A stretch of DNA of 64,000 bases from Actinocatenispora comari (GTDB taxonomy: Bacteria > Actinomycetota > Actinomycetes > Mycobacteriales > Micromonosporaceae). The DNA lies in assembly GCF_017312725.1 (NCBI RefSeq), contig NZ_BOPO01000002.1, forward strand, positions 62,001 through 126,000, read 5' to 3'. The notes under the pieces are model-generated. The model was not told the origin of the DNA and did not search any database. It was given only the letters and a program-made list of their open reading frames with translations. Shown here piece by piece: positions 42,164 through 50,497 of the stretch (its first letter is position 1; the number at the start of each line of letters is the position of its first letter). The position numbers and the translations under genes were made by a program.

Positions 42164-42964
42164 ATGGTCGACGATGTGTGGGCGAGCCTGGCCGATCCGT
42201 TCGTCGAGGGCGCGTACGCGACGGTGAAGGGCACGGTGCGCACCTACGTGCTGCACCGGCACCTGCTCACCCACCTGCCCCCGCCACCGGCCACCGTGCT
42301 CGACGTCGGCGGCGGCGCCGGTCACCAGTCGTTTCCGTTGGCCCGCCGGGGATACCGGATCACCCTGCTCGACTCGTCCGAGGCCATGCTGGCCGCCGCG
42401 CGGCGGCGGCTCGCCGCCGAACCCGCCGCGGTACGAGACCGGGTCCGACTGCTGCCCGGCCGCGGTGAGGACGCGGTGACGCTGGCCGGCGCGCACCGCT
42501 ACGACGCGGTGCTCTGCCACGGCGTGCTGATGTACCTGCCCGACCCGGCGCCGATGATCGCGGCGCTGTGCGGCTGCGTCGCGCCCGGCGGCATCGTCTC
42601 GGTGCTCGGCCTCAACGCCGCGACCCTGGCGGTACGGCCGGCGCTCGCGCACCGCTGGCGGGACGCGCTGGCGGCGTTCGACGCCGCCGGCGAGCGCGGC
42701 GTGCTGGGGCTCGACACCCGGGCCGACACCGTCGAGGGCCTGTCCGCGCTGTTCACCGGGCACGGCGCCAGCCCGCTGGCCTGGTACGGGCTCTGGCTGT
42801 TCAGCGACTGGCTGACGCTCGATGCCGACGACCCCGAGCTGCCCGACATCGCCGAGGTGGAGCTCGCGGCGAGCCGGCGCGACCCGTACCGCCGGCTCAG
42901 CCGGGTCTTCCACCTGCTCGCCCGCGCCGAAGCGGCCACCGCACCGGGCCCGCAGCGGCGATGA
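42164..42964 (+). CDS. SAM-dependent methyltransferase
   Basis: The product is 266 residues. Motif I is TVLDVGGGAGHQSFPLARRG, followed by the acidic strand end TLLDSSEAML, and motif IV is YDAVLCHGVLMYLPDPAPMI. The layout resembles the CmoM/SmtA-like class I enzymes. The acceptor is unknown; RNA-modifying relatives exist, but substrate cannot be read from sequence. The ATG at 42164 follows GGGAGGATGGCGGG. It lies 36 bp after the TetR gene on the same strand and may be transcribed with it. Confidence 0.87.
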   Translation: MVDDVWASLADPFVEGAYATVKGTVRTYVLHRHLLTHLPPPPATVLDVGGGAGHQSFPLARRGYRITLLDSSEAMLAAARRRLAAEPAAVRDRVRLLPGRGEDAVTLAGAHRYDAVLCHGVLMYLPDPAPMIAALCGCVAPGGIVSVLGLNAATLAVRPALAHRWRDALAAFDAAGERGVLGLDTRADTVEGLSALFTGHGASPLAWYGLWLFSDWLTLDADDPELPDIAEVELAASRRDPYRRLSRVFHLLARAEAATAPGPQRR

Positions 42965-43028
42965 GTTTCGCTCCGGCGTGGCGTCTACCCGCCGGACGCA
43001 CCCGAATGCCGGAACCCGAGGGGCTCAC

Positions 43029-43610
43029 ATGCGAAGGCTCAAGGTCATCGAACACGTCTCGCTGGACGGGGTGGTGCAGCACTCCGTCGACGGCGACGAC
43101 TTCCCGTACCCCGACTGGAACGTGCCGTTCCGGACACCCGAGGGCCGGGACGCGGTGCTCGCCATGCACGGCGACCGCTTCGACCTGGTACTCGGCCGGC
43201 ACACCTACGACCTGTGGGCGCGGTTCTGGTCCACGGTGTCGGGCAACCCGATGGCGGACCGGATCAACGCGGCCACGAAGTTCGTCGCCACGCACCGGCC
43301 GGAGAGCCTGGAGTGGGGCCCGGTCGAGCCGCTGGGGCCGGACGTGGCCGAGGGGGTGCGTCGGGTCAGGGCGAGTGACGGCCCGGATCTGGTGCTCTGC
43401 GGCAGTTCCACGCTCACCTCGACGCTGCTCGGGAACGGGCTGGTCGACGAGCTGCTGCTGATCGTCTACCCGATCGTGCTGGGTACCGGGAAGCGCTTCG
43501 TCGCCGAGGGCACGCCGGGCCGGTCACTCGCGCTGGCCGAGACCACGACCACCCCCGCCGGGGTCGTCCTGAGCCGGTACCAGGTCACCGGTGCGCTGCC
43601 GGCGGCGTAG
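43029..43610 (+). CDS. Dihydrofolate reductase/RibD C-domain family protein
   Basis: The product is 193 residues opening MRRLKVIEHVSLDGVVQ, the hallmark of the YwjB/YyaP-like branch of the RibD C-terminal (DHFR-like) family. DFDLVLGRHTYDLWARFW-type sequence (here RFDLVLGRHTYDLWARFW) and the NADPH-binding PDLVLCGSSTLTSTLLGNGLVDELLL follow. The enzyme probably reduces a pterin- or flavin-like or other carbonyl compound with NADPH. The ATG at 43029 has GAGGGG upstream. Behind it the strand turns to the mannose block. Confidence 0.87.
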   Translation: MRRLKVIEHVSLDGVVQHSVDGDDFPYPDWNVPFRTPEGRDAVLAMHGDRFDLVLGRHTYDLWARFWSTVSGNPMADRINAATKFVATHRPESLEWGPVEPLGPDVAEGVRRVRASDGPDLVLCGSSTLTSTLLGNGLVDELLLIVYPIVLGTGKRFVAEGTPGRSLALAETTTTPAGVVLSRYQVTGALPAA

Positions 43611-43713
43611 CCGGTAGGCCCGCGACCCGGTCGCGTGCCGGTCGGGCCCGTCTTCGCCGCGCAGCACCCGCACCGCCGCCCGGGTGGTACCGGTGGCCGC
43701 GGCCGGCGCGGCG

Positions 43714-44880
43714 TCAGGCGGTGGTCGCCTGGAAGACGGCACCGTACCCGGAGAGCCGGACGGTGCGGTGGTCGGCCGCGACGAACGCCGCCTCGCCCGG
43801 GCCGAGCGACAGCTCGCCCGCACCGTCGTCGGCGATCACCCGGCCGTGCACGCAGAGCAGCACCCGCGGCCCGTCCGCGGCGAGCTCGACCCGCCGGTGC
43901 GGCCCACCCACCCGCGCCACCGACAGCGCGAACTCCGCCACCCCCGGCAGCAGCTGCGGGTAGCTCTCCAGCCCGCCGGCGACCGGCACCGGGTCGGCGA
44001 TCGGCGGCGGCGCCGGCTCGTAGCGCAGCAGCCGCTGCAGCTCGGACACGTCCACGTGCTTGGGGGTCAGGCCGCCGCGCAACACGTTGTCGCTGGCCGC
44101 CATCAGCTCGACACCGACCCCGGCAAGGTAGGCGTGCAGGCAGCCGGCCGGCGCGTACAGCGCCTGCCCGGGGCGCAGCCGCACCTGGTTGAGCAGCACC
44201 GCGACCAGCACGCCGGGGTCACCCGGATGCCGCCGCGCCAGCTCCACCATCAGCCGGTACCCGGGTGCCCGGTCGGTCCGGCCGGACGCGGCGTGCACCG
44301 CCACCTCGACGGTACGCACCGGCACCGCGAGCAGCGCGGCGACCGCGGCCCGGATCCCGTTCGCCGCCTGGTCCGACCGCAGCGCCGCCACCACCGCATC
44401 CAGCTCCGGTACGGCCAGCCCGGCGAGCAGCTCCGCCGACCGCTGCGGCGGCGCGAACCCGCACAGCGCGTCGAAGTCGGTCAGCGCGACGATCATCTCC
44501 GGCTTGTGGTACGGGTCCTTGTAGTTGCGCTGCGGCGCGGACAGCGGCACCCCGGCGGCGTTCTCTGCGTCGAAACCGGCCCGCGCCTGGTCCGCGTTCG
44601 GGTGCACCTGCAGCGACAGCGGCTGGTCCGCGGCGAGCAGCTTGAGCAGGAACGGCAAGCGCCCGAACCGCTGTGCCGGGCCGAGCATCGCGGCCGGCTC
44701 GGCGGCGATCAGGTCCGCCAGCGTGTCGCCACCATCCACTGTGGACGGGGCGGCCGGGTGCGCACCGAGCCACAGCTCCGCCTCCGGCGTCTCGGACGGC
44801 ACCGGCCGGCCCTGGATCGCGGCGATCGCGGCGCGCGACCCCCACGCGTACGGCTGGATCCGGCCGGTCAGTGCCCGCAT
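43714..44880 (-). CDS. manA: Mannose-6-phosphate isomerase, class I
   Basis: The product is 388 residues. Zinc ligands and active-site motifs are visible: LSLQVHPNADQA (Gln/His), YKDPYHKPEMIVAL (His-Lys-Pro-Glu) and the final His/Arg loop in LYAPAGCLHAYLAGVGVELMAASDNVLRGGLTPKHVD. It interconverts fructose-6-phosphate and mannose-6-phosphate and feeds the phosphomannomutase at 47645. The ATG at 44880 with GGGGAGCGG upstream is preferred to the open frame reaching 44955. It is the last gene of the minus-strand run that holds CDF, SIS, Trm112 and manB. The M. tuberculosis counterpart is Rv3255c. Confidence 0.94.
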   Translation of the reverse strand: MRALTGRIQPYAWGSRAAIAAIQGRPVPSETPEAELWLGAHPAAPSTVDGGDTLADLIAAEPAAMLGPAQRFGRLPFLLKLLAADQPLSLQVHPNADQARAGFDAENAAGVPLSAPQRNYKDPYHKPEMIVALTDFDALCGFAPPQRSAELLAGLAVPELDAVVAALRSDQAANGIRAAVAALLAVPVRTVEVAVHAASGRTDRAPGYRLMVELARRHPGDPGVLVAVLLNQVRLRPGQALYAPAGCLHAYLAGVGVELMAASDNVLRGGLTPKHVDVSELQRLLRYEPAPPPIADPVPVAGGLESYPQLLPGVAEFALSVARVGGPHRRVELAADGPRVLLCVHGRVIADDGAGELSLGPGEAAFVAADHRTVRLSGYGAVFQATTA

Positions 44881-44992
44881 GTTCCGCTCCCCCTCGACGC
44901 CGACGCCGCCCGGCGCCGGCGCGGCCTCGACGCCTCCGACGTCACGACCCGCCACGCCGCCCGCGCCGGTACCCGCTCCGACGCCGCCGGCC

Positions 44993-45934
44993 TCAGGACT
45001 GTTCCGACTGCTTCGCGGCGGCCGTCCGGTACAGGTCCGGCTCGATGTAGATGACGTGCGCGATCGGCACCGCTGCCCGGATCCGAGCCTCGATCGCGTC
45101 GATGCCGCGGGCCACCTCGCGCGCCGTGTCGTCGTGGTGCACCGCGACCTTCACCGCCACCAGCAACTCCTCCGGGCCCAGGTGCATGGTGCGCATGTGG
45201 ATGATGCGCTCGGCCTCCGGCCCGTCGAGCACCGCCGCCTCGATCGCCCGCACGTTCGCCACCGTCGCCGACTCGCCGAGCAGCAGGCTCTTGGTCTCCA
45301 CCGCGAGCGTCGCGGCGACGCACACCAGCAGCGCGCCGATCGCGAGGGTACCGATGCCGTCGAACACGCCGTTGCCGGTCAGCAGCGTCAACCCGACCCC
45401 GAACAGCGCGAAGATCAGGCCCAGCAGCGCCGCCGAGTCCTCCAAAAGCACGACCGGCAGCTCCGGGTTCTTCGCCCGCCGGATGTAGCCGAGGAACCCG
45501 ACCTTGCGCCGCTCGGTGGCCGACTCCTTCAACGCGGTCCGGAACGAGTTGCCCTCCAGCACGATGCTGACCACCAGCACCACGATCGGCACCCACTGCC
45601 AGGAGTGGATGGCCTCCGGGTGGATCACCTTGTGGTAGCCCTCGTACAGCGCGAACAGGCCACCGACCGCGAACAGCACGATCGCCACGATGAACCCGTA
45701 GATGTAGCGCTCCCGGCCGTACCCGAACGGGTGCTCCGGGTCCGGGTCGCGACGCGCCCGCCGGCCACCGACCAGCAGCAACACCTGGTTACCCGAGTCG
45801 GCCACCGAGTGGATCGACTCGGCCAGCATCGACGACGACTGGGTCAGCAGGAACGCGAGGAACTTCACCACCGCGATGCCCAGGTTGGCTCCCAGCGCCG
45901 CCAACACCGCCTTGGTACCGCCGGACGAGCTCAC
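44993..45934 (-). CDS. Cation diffusion facilitator (CDF) transporter
   Basis: The product is 313 residues. It has six membrane segments and the metal-site motifs of CDF proteins: ESIHSVADSGNQVLLL in helix 2 and LLEDSAALLGLIFALFG in helix 5. The loop DPEHPFGYGRERY is typical of the family. The C-terminal cytoplasmic domain ends HVIYIEPDLYRTA. It exports Zn, Mn or similar divalent ions by proton exchange. GAGGAGAGG precedes the GTG at 45934. It is placed between the SIS gene and manA, where M. tuberculosis has no such gene. Confidence 0.9.
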   Translation of the reverse strand: MSSSGGTKAVLAALGANLGIAVVKFLAFLLTQSSSMLAESIHSVADSGNQVLLLVGGRRARRDPDPEHPFGYGRERYIYGFIVAIVLFAVGGLFALYEGYHKVIHPEAIHSWQWVPIVVLVVSIVLEGNSFRTALKESATERRKVGFLGYIRRAKNPELPVVLLEDSAALLGLIFALFGVGLTLLTGNGVFDGIGTLAIGALLVCVAATLAVETKSLLLGESATVANVRAIEAAVLDGPEAERIIHMRTMHLGPEELLVAVKVAVHHDDTAREVARGIDAIEARIRAAVPIAHVIYIEPDLYRTAAAKQSEQS

Positions 45935-45951
45935 GAGCTGCCTCTCCTCGG

Positions 45952-46011
45952 GTGACGAGCCACGAAGTGACGAGTCATCGGGTGACGAATCATGGCGTGA
46001 CGAAGTCCTTC
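45952..46011. repeat. 15-bp tandem repeat, four copies
   Basis: GTGACGA starts at 45952, 45967, 45982 and 45997, an exact 15-bp period; the eight bases between vary. The last copies run into the 3' end of the SIS gene (stop at 45990-45992 on the minus strand). The array fills the gap before the CDF gene start. Confidence 0.85.
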
Positions 46012-47198
46012 ATCTCCGACACCGCCGGCACCGCCATCGGGTCGAACCCGTGCGCCAGCGCCAGGTACACCGAGGCGAAGTCGGGTATCGCGGTCAGCGA
46101 CGCCAGCCGCTCCAGCGGCGACGCACCCTCGGCCCGCAGCACCGTGCAGCGCACCCCGCGCCGCTCCGCCAGCGACTGCACCGCCTCCGCGCGGCGGCTC
46201 TCCACCGCCGGCGGCTCCTCGCCGTCGCTGTCCTCCGCCGGGGTACCGGACTCGAAACCGTCGTCGCGCAGGATCACCAGCCGCAGCCGGGTCCCGCCGC
46301 CCGACGGCTCGTCGGCGAAGATGTCGCGCTGCGACTCGGCCAGCGCGCCGAACACCCCGTCGAGCAGGCCGACGCTGCCGCGCCCGGCCTCCAGCAGCGA
46401 GTCGGCCACCGACGGGTACCGCGCGTTCGCCGCCAGCATCTCGGCGAACCGGCCGGCCGCCACCGCGGCGAGCGGGGTGGACCCCCACACCACCGGCAGC
46501 GAGTTGGCCAGGTCCAGGGCGAGCGCCTTCGCCGGGTTGGTGAACGCGTCGTTGCCGACCTTGCAGCGTTCCGCGTCGTCGTCCAGCCGGGTCGCCGCCT
46601 CGGCCAGATCGGCCTCCGCGATCCGCAGCAGCCCCAGCGCCCGGCCGGCCAGCAGCACCGGTACGGTCAGCGCCCACAGGCTGGCGCGCGCCGGTGCCCG
46701 CCGCGGTACCGGGATGAACGGTGCCCGGGCGCGCTCGGCGACCGCGGCCAGCTCGGAGCCGGGCGCGCCGATCGCCACCAGCCGGGCCCCGCGCCGCGCC
46801 GCCGCCTCGGCCGCCGCCAGCGCCTCCGGGCTGCGGCCCGACGCCGACACCGCCAGTACCGTGTCGGCGGCGCCGACCCAGCCGGGCACGCCGGCGCTGC
46901 GGTGCGCGACGACCGGCACCGGGCAGCGCGGACCGGCCACCGCGGCGAGCACGTCACCGGTGCGCGCGGCGGTACCGGCGCCGGCCACCACCAGCGACCG
47001 CGGCCGGCCCTCGTCGGCCAGCGACGCCAGGTCGGCCTCGGCCGCGAGCGACATCGCCTCCCGAAGCTGCGGTCCGCCGGACGCGATCGCCCGCAGCATG
47101 AACCCCGGATCCGCGGCGTCGATGCGGGCCGGGTCGTCCAGCAGCGCCTCGTCGATGTCGCGGTAGCCGCTGACCCCCTCCGTACCGGGCTCGGTCAT
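45990..47198 (-). CDS. SIS-domain sugar isomerase-like protein
   Basis: The product is 402 residues in two SIS modules. RSLVVAGAGTAARTGDVLAAV and VLAVSASGRSPEALAAAEAA form the first sugar-phosphate site. KALALDLANSLPVVWGSTPLAAVAAGRF lies in the second. This is the layout of the bifunctional phosphoglucose/phosphomannose isomerase-like family, found next to manA and manB in actinomycetes (Rv3256c in M. tuberculosis). Whether it is an active isomerase is not known. The expected catalytic Glu/His are not all apparent by eye. GGAGG precedes the ATG at 47198. Confidence 0.83.
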   Translation of the reverse strand: MTEPGTEGVSGYRDIDEALLDDPARIDAADPGFMLRAIASGGPQLREAMSLAAEADLASLADEGRPRSLVVAGAGTAARTGDVLAAVAGPRCPVPVVAHRSAGVPGWVGAADTVLAVSASGRSPEALAAAEAAARRGARLVAIGAPGSELAAVAERARAPFIPVPRRAPARASLWALTVPVLLAGRALGLLRIAEADLAEAATRLDDDAERCKVGNDAFTNPAKALALDLANSLPVVWGSTPLAAVAAGRFAEMLAANARYPSVADSLLEAGRGSVGLLDGVFGALAESQRDIFADEPSGGGTRLRLVILRDDGFESGTPAEDSDGEEPPAVESRRAEAVQSLAERRGVRCTVLRAEGASPLERLASLTAIPDFASVYLALAHGFDPMAVPAVSEMKDFVTP

Positions 47199-47247
47199 GC
47201 CGCCACCTCCGCCGCGCGCGGGCGTCGCGCGCCACCAGGCTGCGCGG

Positions 47248-47454
47248 TCACGACTCGGACTCGGCCGGGCCGCCGTGCGCCTCGTCCAGCAGCAGCACCG
47301 GAATGCCGTCCACCACGTCGAAGACCCGGTGACACTCGGTGCAGGTCAGCGTCTGCGCCGCGGCGTCGTAGGTCAGTGGCGCGTGATGCTCGTCCGGGCA
47401 CGCCAGGATCGACAGCAGGTCATCGTCCAGCACCGCCGGGGTGGTCTCGGACAT
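47248..47454 (-). CDS. Trm112-family small zinc-binding protein
   Basis: The product is 68 residues. LLSILACPDEHHAPL and LTCTECHRVFDVVDGIPVLLLDEA give the paired-Cys site and the VxDGIPVLL signature of the Trm112/UPF0434 family. Eukaryotic Trm112 activates methyltransferases; the bacterial role is unclear. The ATG at 47454 with GGGAGGTGAG upstream is preferred to the longer frame. It sits between manB and the SIS gene, in the same run, with 49 bases to the SIS start. Confidence 0.87.
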   Translation of the reverse strand: MSETTPAVLDDDLLSILACPDEHHAPLTYDAAAQTLTCTECHRVFDVVDGIPVLLLDEAHGGPAESES

Positions 47455-47504
47455 GACGCTCACCTCCCGTTGTTCCCGCCGGCACCGCCGGCGGATCGTC
47501 CTCA

Positions 47505-47640
47505 CCGGCCGCGCCGGCTGATCCTCGTCACCGGCCGCGCCGCTGCTTCTCGTTGCCGGCCGCGCCGGCTGATCCTCACCACCGGCTCGGCCGGCCCGTT
47601 TGGCGCCGCCGCTTCACCGGCCGGGTCGGCCGGCGGTCGC
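47505..47640. repeat. Degenerate tandem repeat of about 26 bp
   Basis: CCGGCCGCGCC starts at 47505 and 47531, with related starts at 47556, 47582 and 47617. The first three units share GGCCGCGCCG and a following ATCCTC or TTCTCG. The spacing (26, 25, 26, 35) is not a multiple of three, and the array lies in the gap between manB and Trm112, so it is non-coding. Its palindromic cores could form hairpins in the mRNA. Confidence 0.7.
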
Positions 47641-47644
47641 CTGG

Positions 47645-49006
47645 TCAGTCGCGGACGACGGCCAGTACCTCGTCGCGCAGCTGCGCCATCCGCTGCTCGT
47701 CCCGGGCCTCCACGTTGAGCCGCAGCAGCGGCTCGGTGTTCGAGGCGCGCAGGTTGAACCAGGACCCGTCGTCGAACTGCGCGGTCAGCCCGTCCAGCTC
47801 GTCCAGCTCGGCGTCGGCGAACCGCGCCTTGACCGCGGCCACCCGGGCGGCCTGGTCGTCCACGGTCGAGTTCACCTCGCCGGACGCCACGTACCGGCTG
47901 AACTCGGCCACGAGTTCCGACAGCGGCCGGCTCTGCCCTCCCAGCGCGGCCAGCACGTGCATCGCGGCCAGCATCCCGGTGTCGGCGAACCAGAAGTCCT
48001 TGAAGTAGTAGTGCGCCGAGTGCTCGCCGCCGAACACCGCGCCGGTGGACGCCATCTCCGCCTTGATGAACGAGTGTCCGACCCGGGTACGCACCGGCAC
48101 CCCGCCGTGCTCCCGCACGATCTCCGGTACCGCGTGCGACACGATCAGGTTGTGGATGATCGTCGCGCCCGGCACCTTCGCCAGCTCCCGGGTCGCCACC
48201 AGCGCGGTGATCGCCGACGGCGGCACCGGCTCGCCCCGCTCGTCGACCACGAAGCACCGGTCGGCGTCACCGTCGAACGCCAGCCCGACGTCGGCGCCGA
48301 CCTCGCGGACCTTCGCCTGCAGGTCGACGATGTTCTTCGGCTCCAGCGGGTTCGCCTCGTGGTTCGGGAACGAGCCGTCGAGCTCGAAGTACATCGGGAC
48401 GATCTCCAGCGGCAGCGCCGCCAGCTTCTCGTCACCGAGCACCGTCGGCACGCTGTAGCCGCCCATCCCGTTCCCGGCGTCCACCACGACCTTGAGGCGG
48501 CGGATCCCGGACAGGTCGACCAGCGACCGCAGGTGCTTCGCGTAGTCGGTCAGCAGGTCGCGCTCGGTCACCGTGCCGGTCGTGGCGGCCGGCTCCGGCG
48601 ACTCGGCGAGGAACTGCTGCGCCAGGTCGCGGATGTCGGCCAGCCCGGTCTCCTGGCCGATCGGCCGGGCACCCGCCCGGCACATCTTGATGCCGTTGTA
48701 CCGGGCCGGGTTGTGGCTCGCGGTGAACATCGCGCCGGGCAGGTCGAGCGACCCGGAGGCGTAGTAGAGCATGTCGGTCGGGCCGAGCCCGGCGTCCACC
48801 ACGTCGGCGCCCTGGCCGGTCGCGCCCGCCGCGAACGCGGCCACCAGCAGCGGCGACGAGGTACGCATGTCGTGCGCGACGACGATCCGGTCCGCCCCGG
48901 TCACCCGGACGAACGCGGCACCCACCGCCCGCGCGACCCGCTCGTCGAGCTGGTCGGGCACCACACCGCGCACGTCGTACGCCTTGACGATCTCGGTCAG
49001 GTCCAC
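47645..49006 (-). CDS. manB: Phosphomannomutase/phosphoglucomutase
   Basis: The product is 453 residues and all four active loops are intact. The phosphoserine loop is AMFTASHNPARYNG, the metal loop is AFDGDADRCFVVDE, the sugar-specificity loop is FGGEHSAHYYF and the phosphate-binding loop is RASNTEPLLRLNVEA. It converts mannose-6-phosphate to mannose-1-phosphate (and may act on glucose). The GTG at 49006 gives the usual start VDLTEIVKAYDVRG; the open frame extends to 49042 without similarity. Counterpart: Rv3257c (pmmA). It starts the minus-strand run that reaches manA. Confidence 0.94.
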   Translation of the reverse strand: MDLTEIVKAYDVRGVVPDQLDERVARAVGAAFVRVTGADRIVVAHDMRTSSPLLVAAFAAGATGQGADVVDAGLGPTDMLYYASGSLDLPGAMFTASHNPARYNGIKMCRAGARPIGQETGLADIRDLAQQFLAESPEPAATTGTVTERDLLTDYAKHLRSLVDLSGIRRLKVVVDAGNGMGGYSVPTVLGDEKLAALPLEIVPMYFELDGSFPNHEANPLEPKNIVDLQAKVREVGADVGLAFDGDADRCFVVDERGEPVPPSAITALVATRELAKVPGATIIHNLIVSHAVPEIVREHGGVPVRTRVGHSFIKAEMASTGAVFGGEHSAHYYFKDFWFADTGMLAAMHVLAALGGQSRPLSELVAEFSRYVASGEVNSTVDDQAARVAAVKARFADAELDELDGLTAQFDDGSWFNLRASNTEPLLRLNVEARDEQRMAQLRDEVLAVVRD

Positions 49007-49120
49007 CGCACGCTCCCGTCCGTCCTGCGGAGTCGGATGCACCGAAGGGTACCGACCCGGGCCGACCGGCCACGACGTAGGTGTGCGGCACCGACCGCCG
49101 AATGCGGGCGCACCGGCAGG

Positions 49121-49843
49121 TCAGCCGGCGGCCACCGGGATGTGCCGGTACTCGTCGAGCGGGCGCACCGTGACCCGCTCGGCGGCGAGCGCGGTCGCCA
49201 TCCGCCGGGCCGCGCCGTCGACCGGGGCGCCCTCGGTGGCGCTCAGGTGGTCGAACCAGAACCGGCGCACCGGTTCGGCGTCGACCGCCTGCCCCTCCCG
49301 CCGGTACCGCTGCTCGACGTGCAGCGCGATCAGCAGCATCCCGTACGCCCGGTCCTCGTCGGCCCGCAGCGCCGGCTGGAAGTACGGCAGGTCCAACGCG
49401 CTCGCCCCGTACCGCTGGTAGAACCGCAGCCGGCCGACCGGATCGCCGTGCGCCAGCGAGGCCCGGTGCCGGTCCGGCCGCTCCACCTCGGCGAGCACCA
49501 CGCACGGGTCGTACCGCTGCGACCAGGTGCGGATCGCCTGCTCCAGCAGCTGGCCGCCGACCCCGTGACCGCGGCTGCCCGGCCGCGCCGCGAGATAGCC
49601 GAGCAGCATCACCCGGGCCGGCTCGTACCACTCGCCGACGGCCGCGCCCCACGGCACGCCGGTGGGGTCCAGCGCGACGGTCAGCGTGGCCCGCCGGGCC
49701 GTGATCGCGTCCCGCAACCCGGCCAGCGACACCAGCTCCGCCGGCGGGAACGAGGGCTGCAGGATGTCCGTGTACACCGCGTCGACGAGCGGACCGGTGC
49801 GCCGCACCTCGGTGACCGTCAGCGGAGCGGGCTCGATACTCAT
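49121..49843 (-). CDS. GNAT-family acetyltransferase
   Basis: The product is 240 residues. The acetyl-CoA-binding turn is seen in ARVMLLGYLAARPGSRGHGVGGQLLEQAIRTW (R-x-x-G-x-G type), followed by a strand with VVLAEVERPD and a late RFYQRYGASALDLPY. The acceptor is unknown. The ATG at 49843 has GGAGGAACGCCG ahead and overlaps the stop of a 26-codon leader frame. It is inserted between manB and DUF3499, a position where M. tuberculosis has no gene. Confidence 0.85.
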   Translation of the reverse strand: MSIEPAPLTVTEVRRTGPLVDAVYTDILQPSFPPAELVSLAGLRDAITARRATLTVALDPTGVPWGAAVGEWYEPARVMLLGYLAARPGSRGHGVGGQLLEQAIRTWSQRYDPCVVLAEVERPDRHRASLAHGDPVGRLRFYQRYGASALDLPYFQPALRADEDRAYGMLLIALHVEQRYRREGQAVDAEPVRRFWFDHLSATEGAPVDGAARRMATALAAERVTVRPLDEYRHIPVAAG

Positions 49844-49920
49844 CGGCGTTCCTCCTTCGTCGGAACACCGACGAGGCACGACACACGATGCCCATGATTC
49901 GCTCGCTCGCGCTCGCTCAT
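49840..49920 (-). CDS. Predicted 26-codon leader peptide ahead of the GNAT gene
   Basis: On the minus strand from ATG 49920 a 26-codon frame reads MSERERANHG and ends TKEERR, with its TGA inside the ATGA overlap with the GNAT start. The DNA GAGCGAATCAT, then GTCGTGCC, then GGAGGAACGCCGATGAG matches the leader at 39550. The middle of the two leaders differs by a small indel, so the peptides agree only at the two ends. Confidence 0.45.
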   Translation of the reverse strand: MSERERANHGHRVSCLVGVPTKEERR

Positions 49921-50010
49921 GAATTCAGAGTGGCACGAACCCGGGCCACTCGGGCAGCCCTGTCGCCCGGGCAATTCCGTCCCGGGGGCCGCCGGGGGGG
50001 GAACGGTGGC

Positions 50011-50367
50011 TCAGGCGGGCGGCGGGATCACCCGCAGATGGCCACGTCGCCCCACCTCGCGCTCGTCGTCCCGCTCCGGCTCCTCCCGCCGCACCGGCCG
50101 GCCCGCCTCGCGCACCGCCTCGGCCAGCGCGACCAGATCGTCCGTGGTGGGCGCCGGCGCCTCGAACTCGCCCTCGTGTCGGACCAGGTCCCAGCCGCGC
50201 GGCGCGGTCAGCCGCAACGCGTGCTGCTCGCACAGGTCGTACGAGTGGGGTTCGGCGAAGGCCGCGAGCGGGCCGACGACCGCGGTGGAGTCCGCGTAGA
50301 CGTAGGTCAGCGTCGCGACGGCCGGGTTGGGGCAGCCGGTTCTGGTGCAACGCCGTGGAGACCTCAC
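50011..50367 (-). CDS. DUF3499 family protein
   Basis: The product is 118 residues. RRCTRTGCPNPAVATLTYVYADSTAVVGPL and SYDLCEQHALRLTAPRGWDLVR give the two Cys pairs plus a His that define this actinobacterial family; a zinc site is likely. The C-terminal third is charged and disordered. The GTG at 50367 is used; TAACGT eight bases ahead may be the -10. It is divergent from the zincin-like gene, as Rv3258c is from Rv3259. The function is unknown. Confidence 0.88.
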   Translation of the reverse strand: MRSPRRCTRTGCPNPAVATLTYVYADSTAVVGPLAAFAEPHSYDLCEQHALRLTAPRGWDLVRHEGEFEAPAPTTDDLVALAEAVREAGRPVRREEPERDDEREVGRRGHLRVIPPPA

Positions 50368-50497
50368 GACCGATCACGTTAACGCCCGCCGCTGCGTCGT
50401 TCGTCCGGTTGGCCCTCGACACGCCGAGCGACAATGCCCACCCGCTCCGGCCGTGCCGGTGTGCCGCCGGGAGCGACCGGCGCACTACGCTGACTGC

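Noticed and set aside
47505-47640. Repeat array that could suggest a CRISPR
   Set aside because: Units are GC-rich, of uneven spacing, lack unique spacers of constant length, and no cas gene is present.
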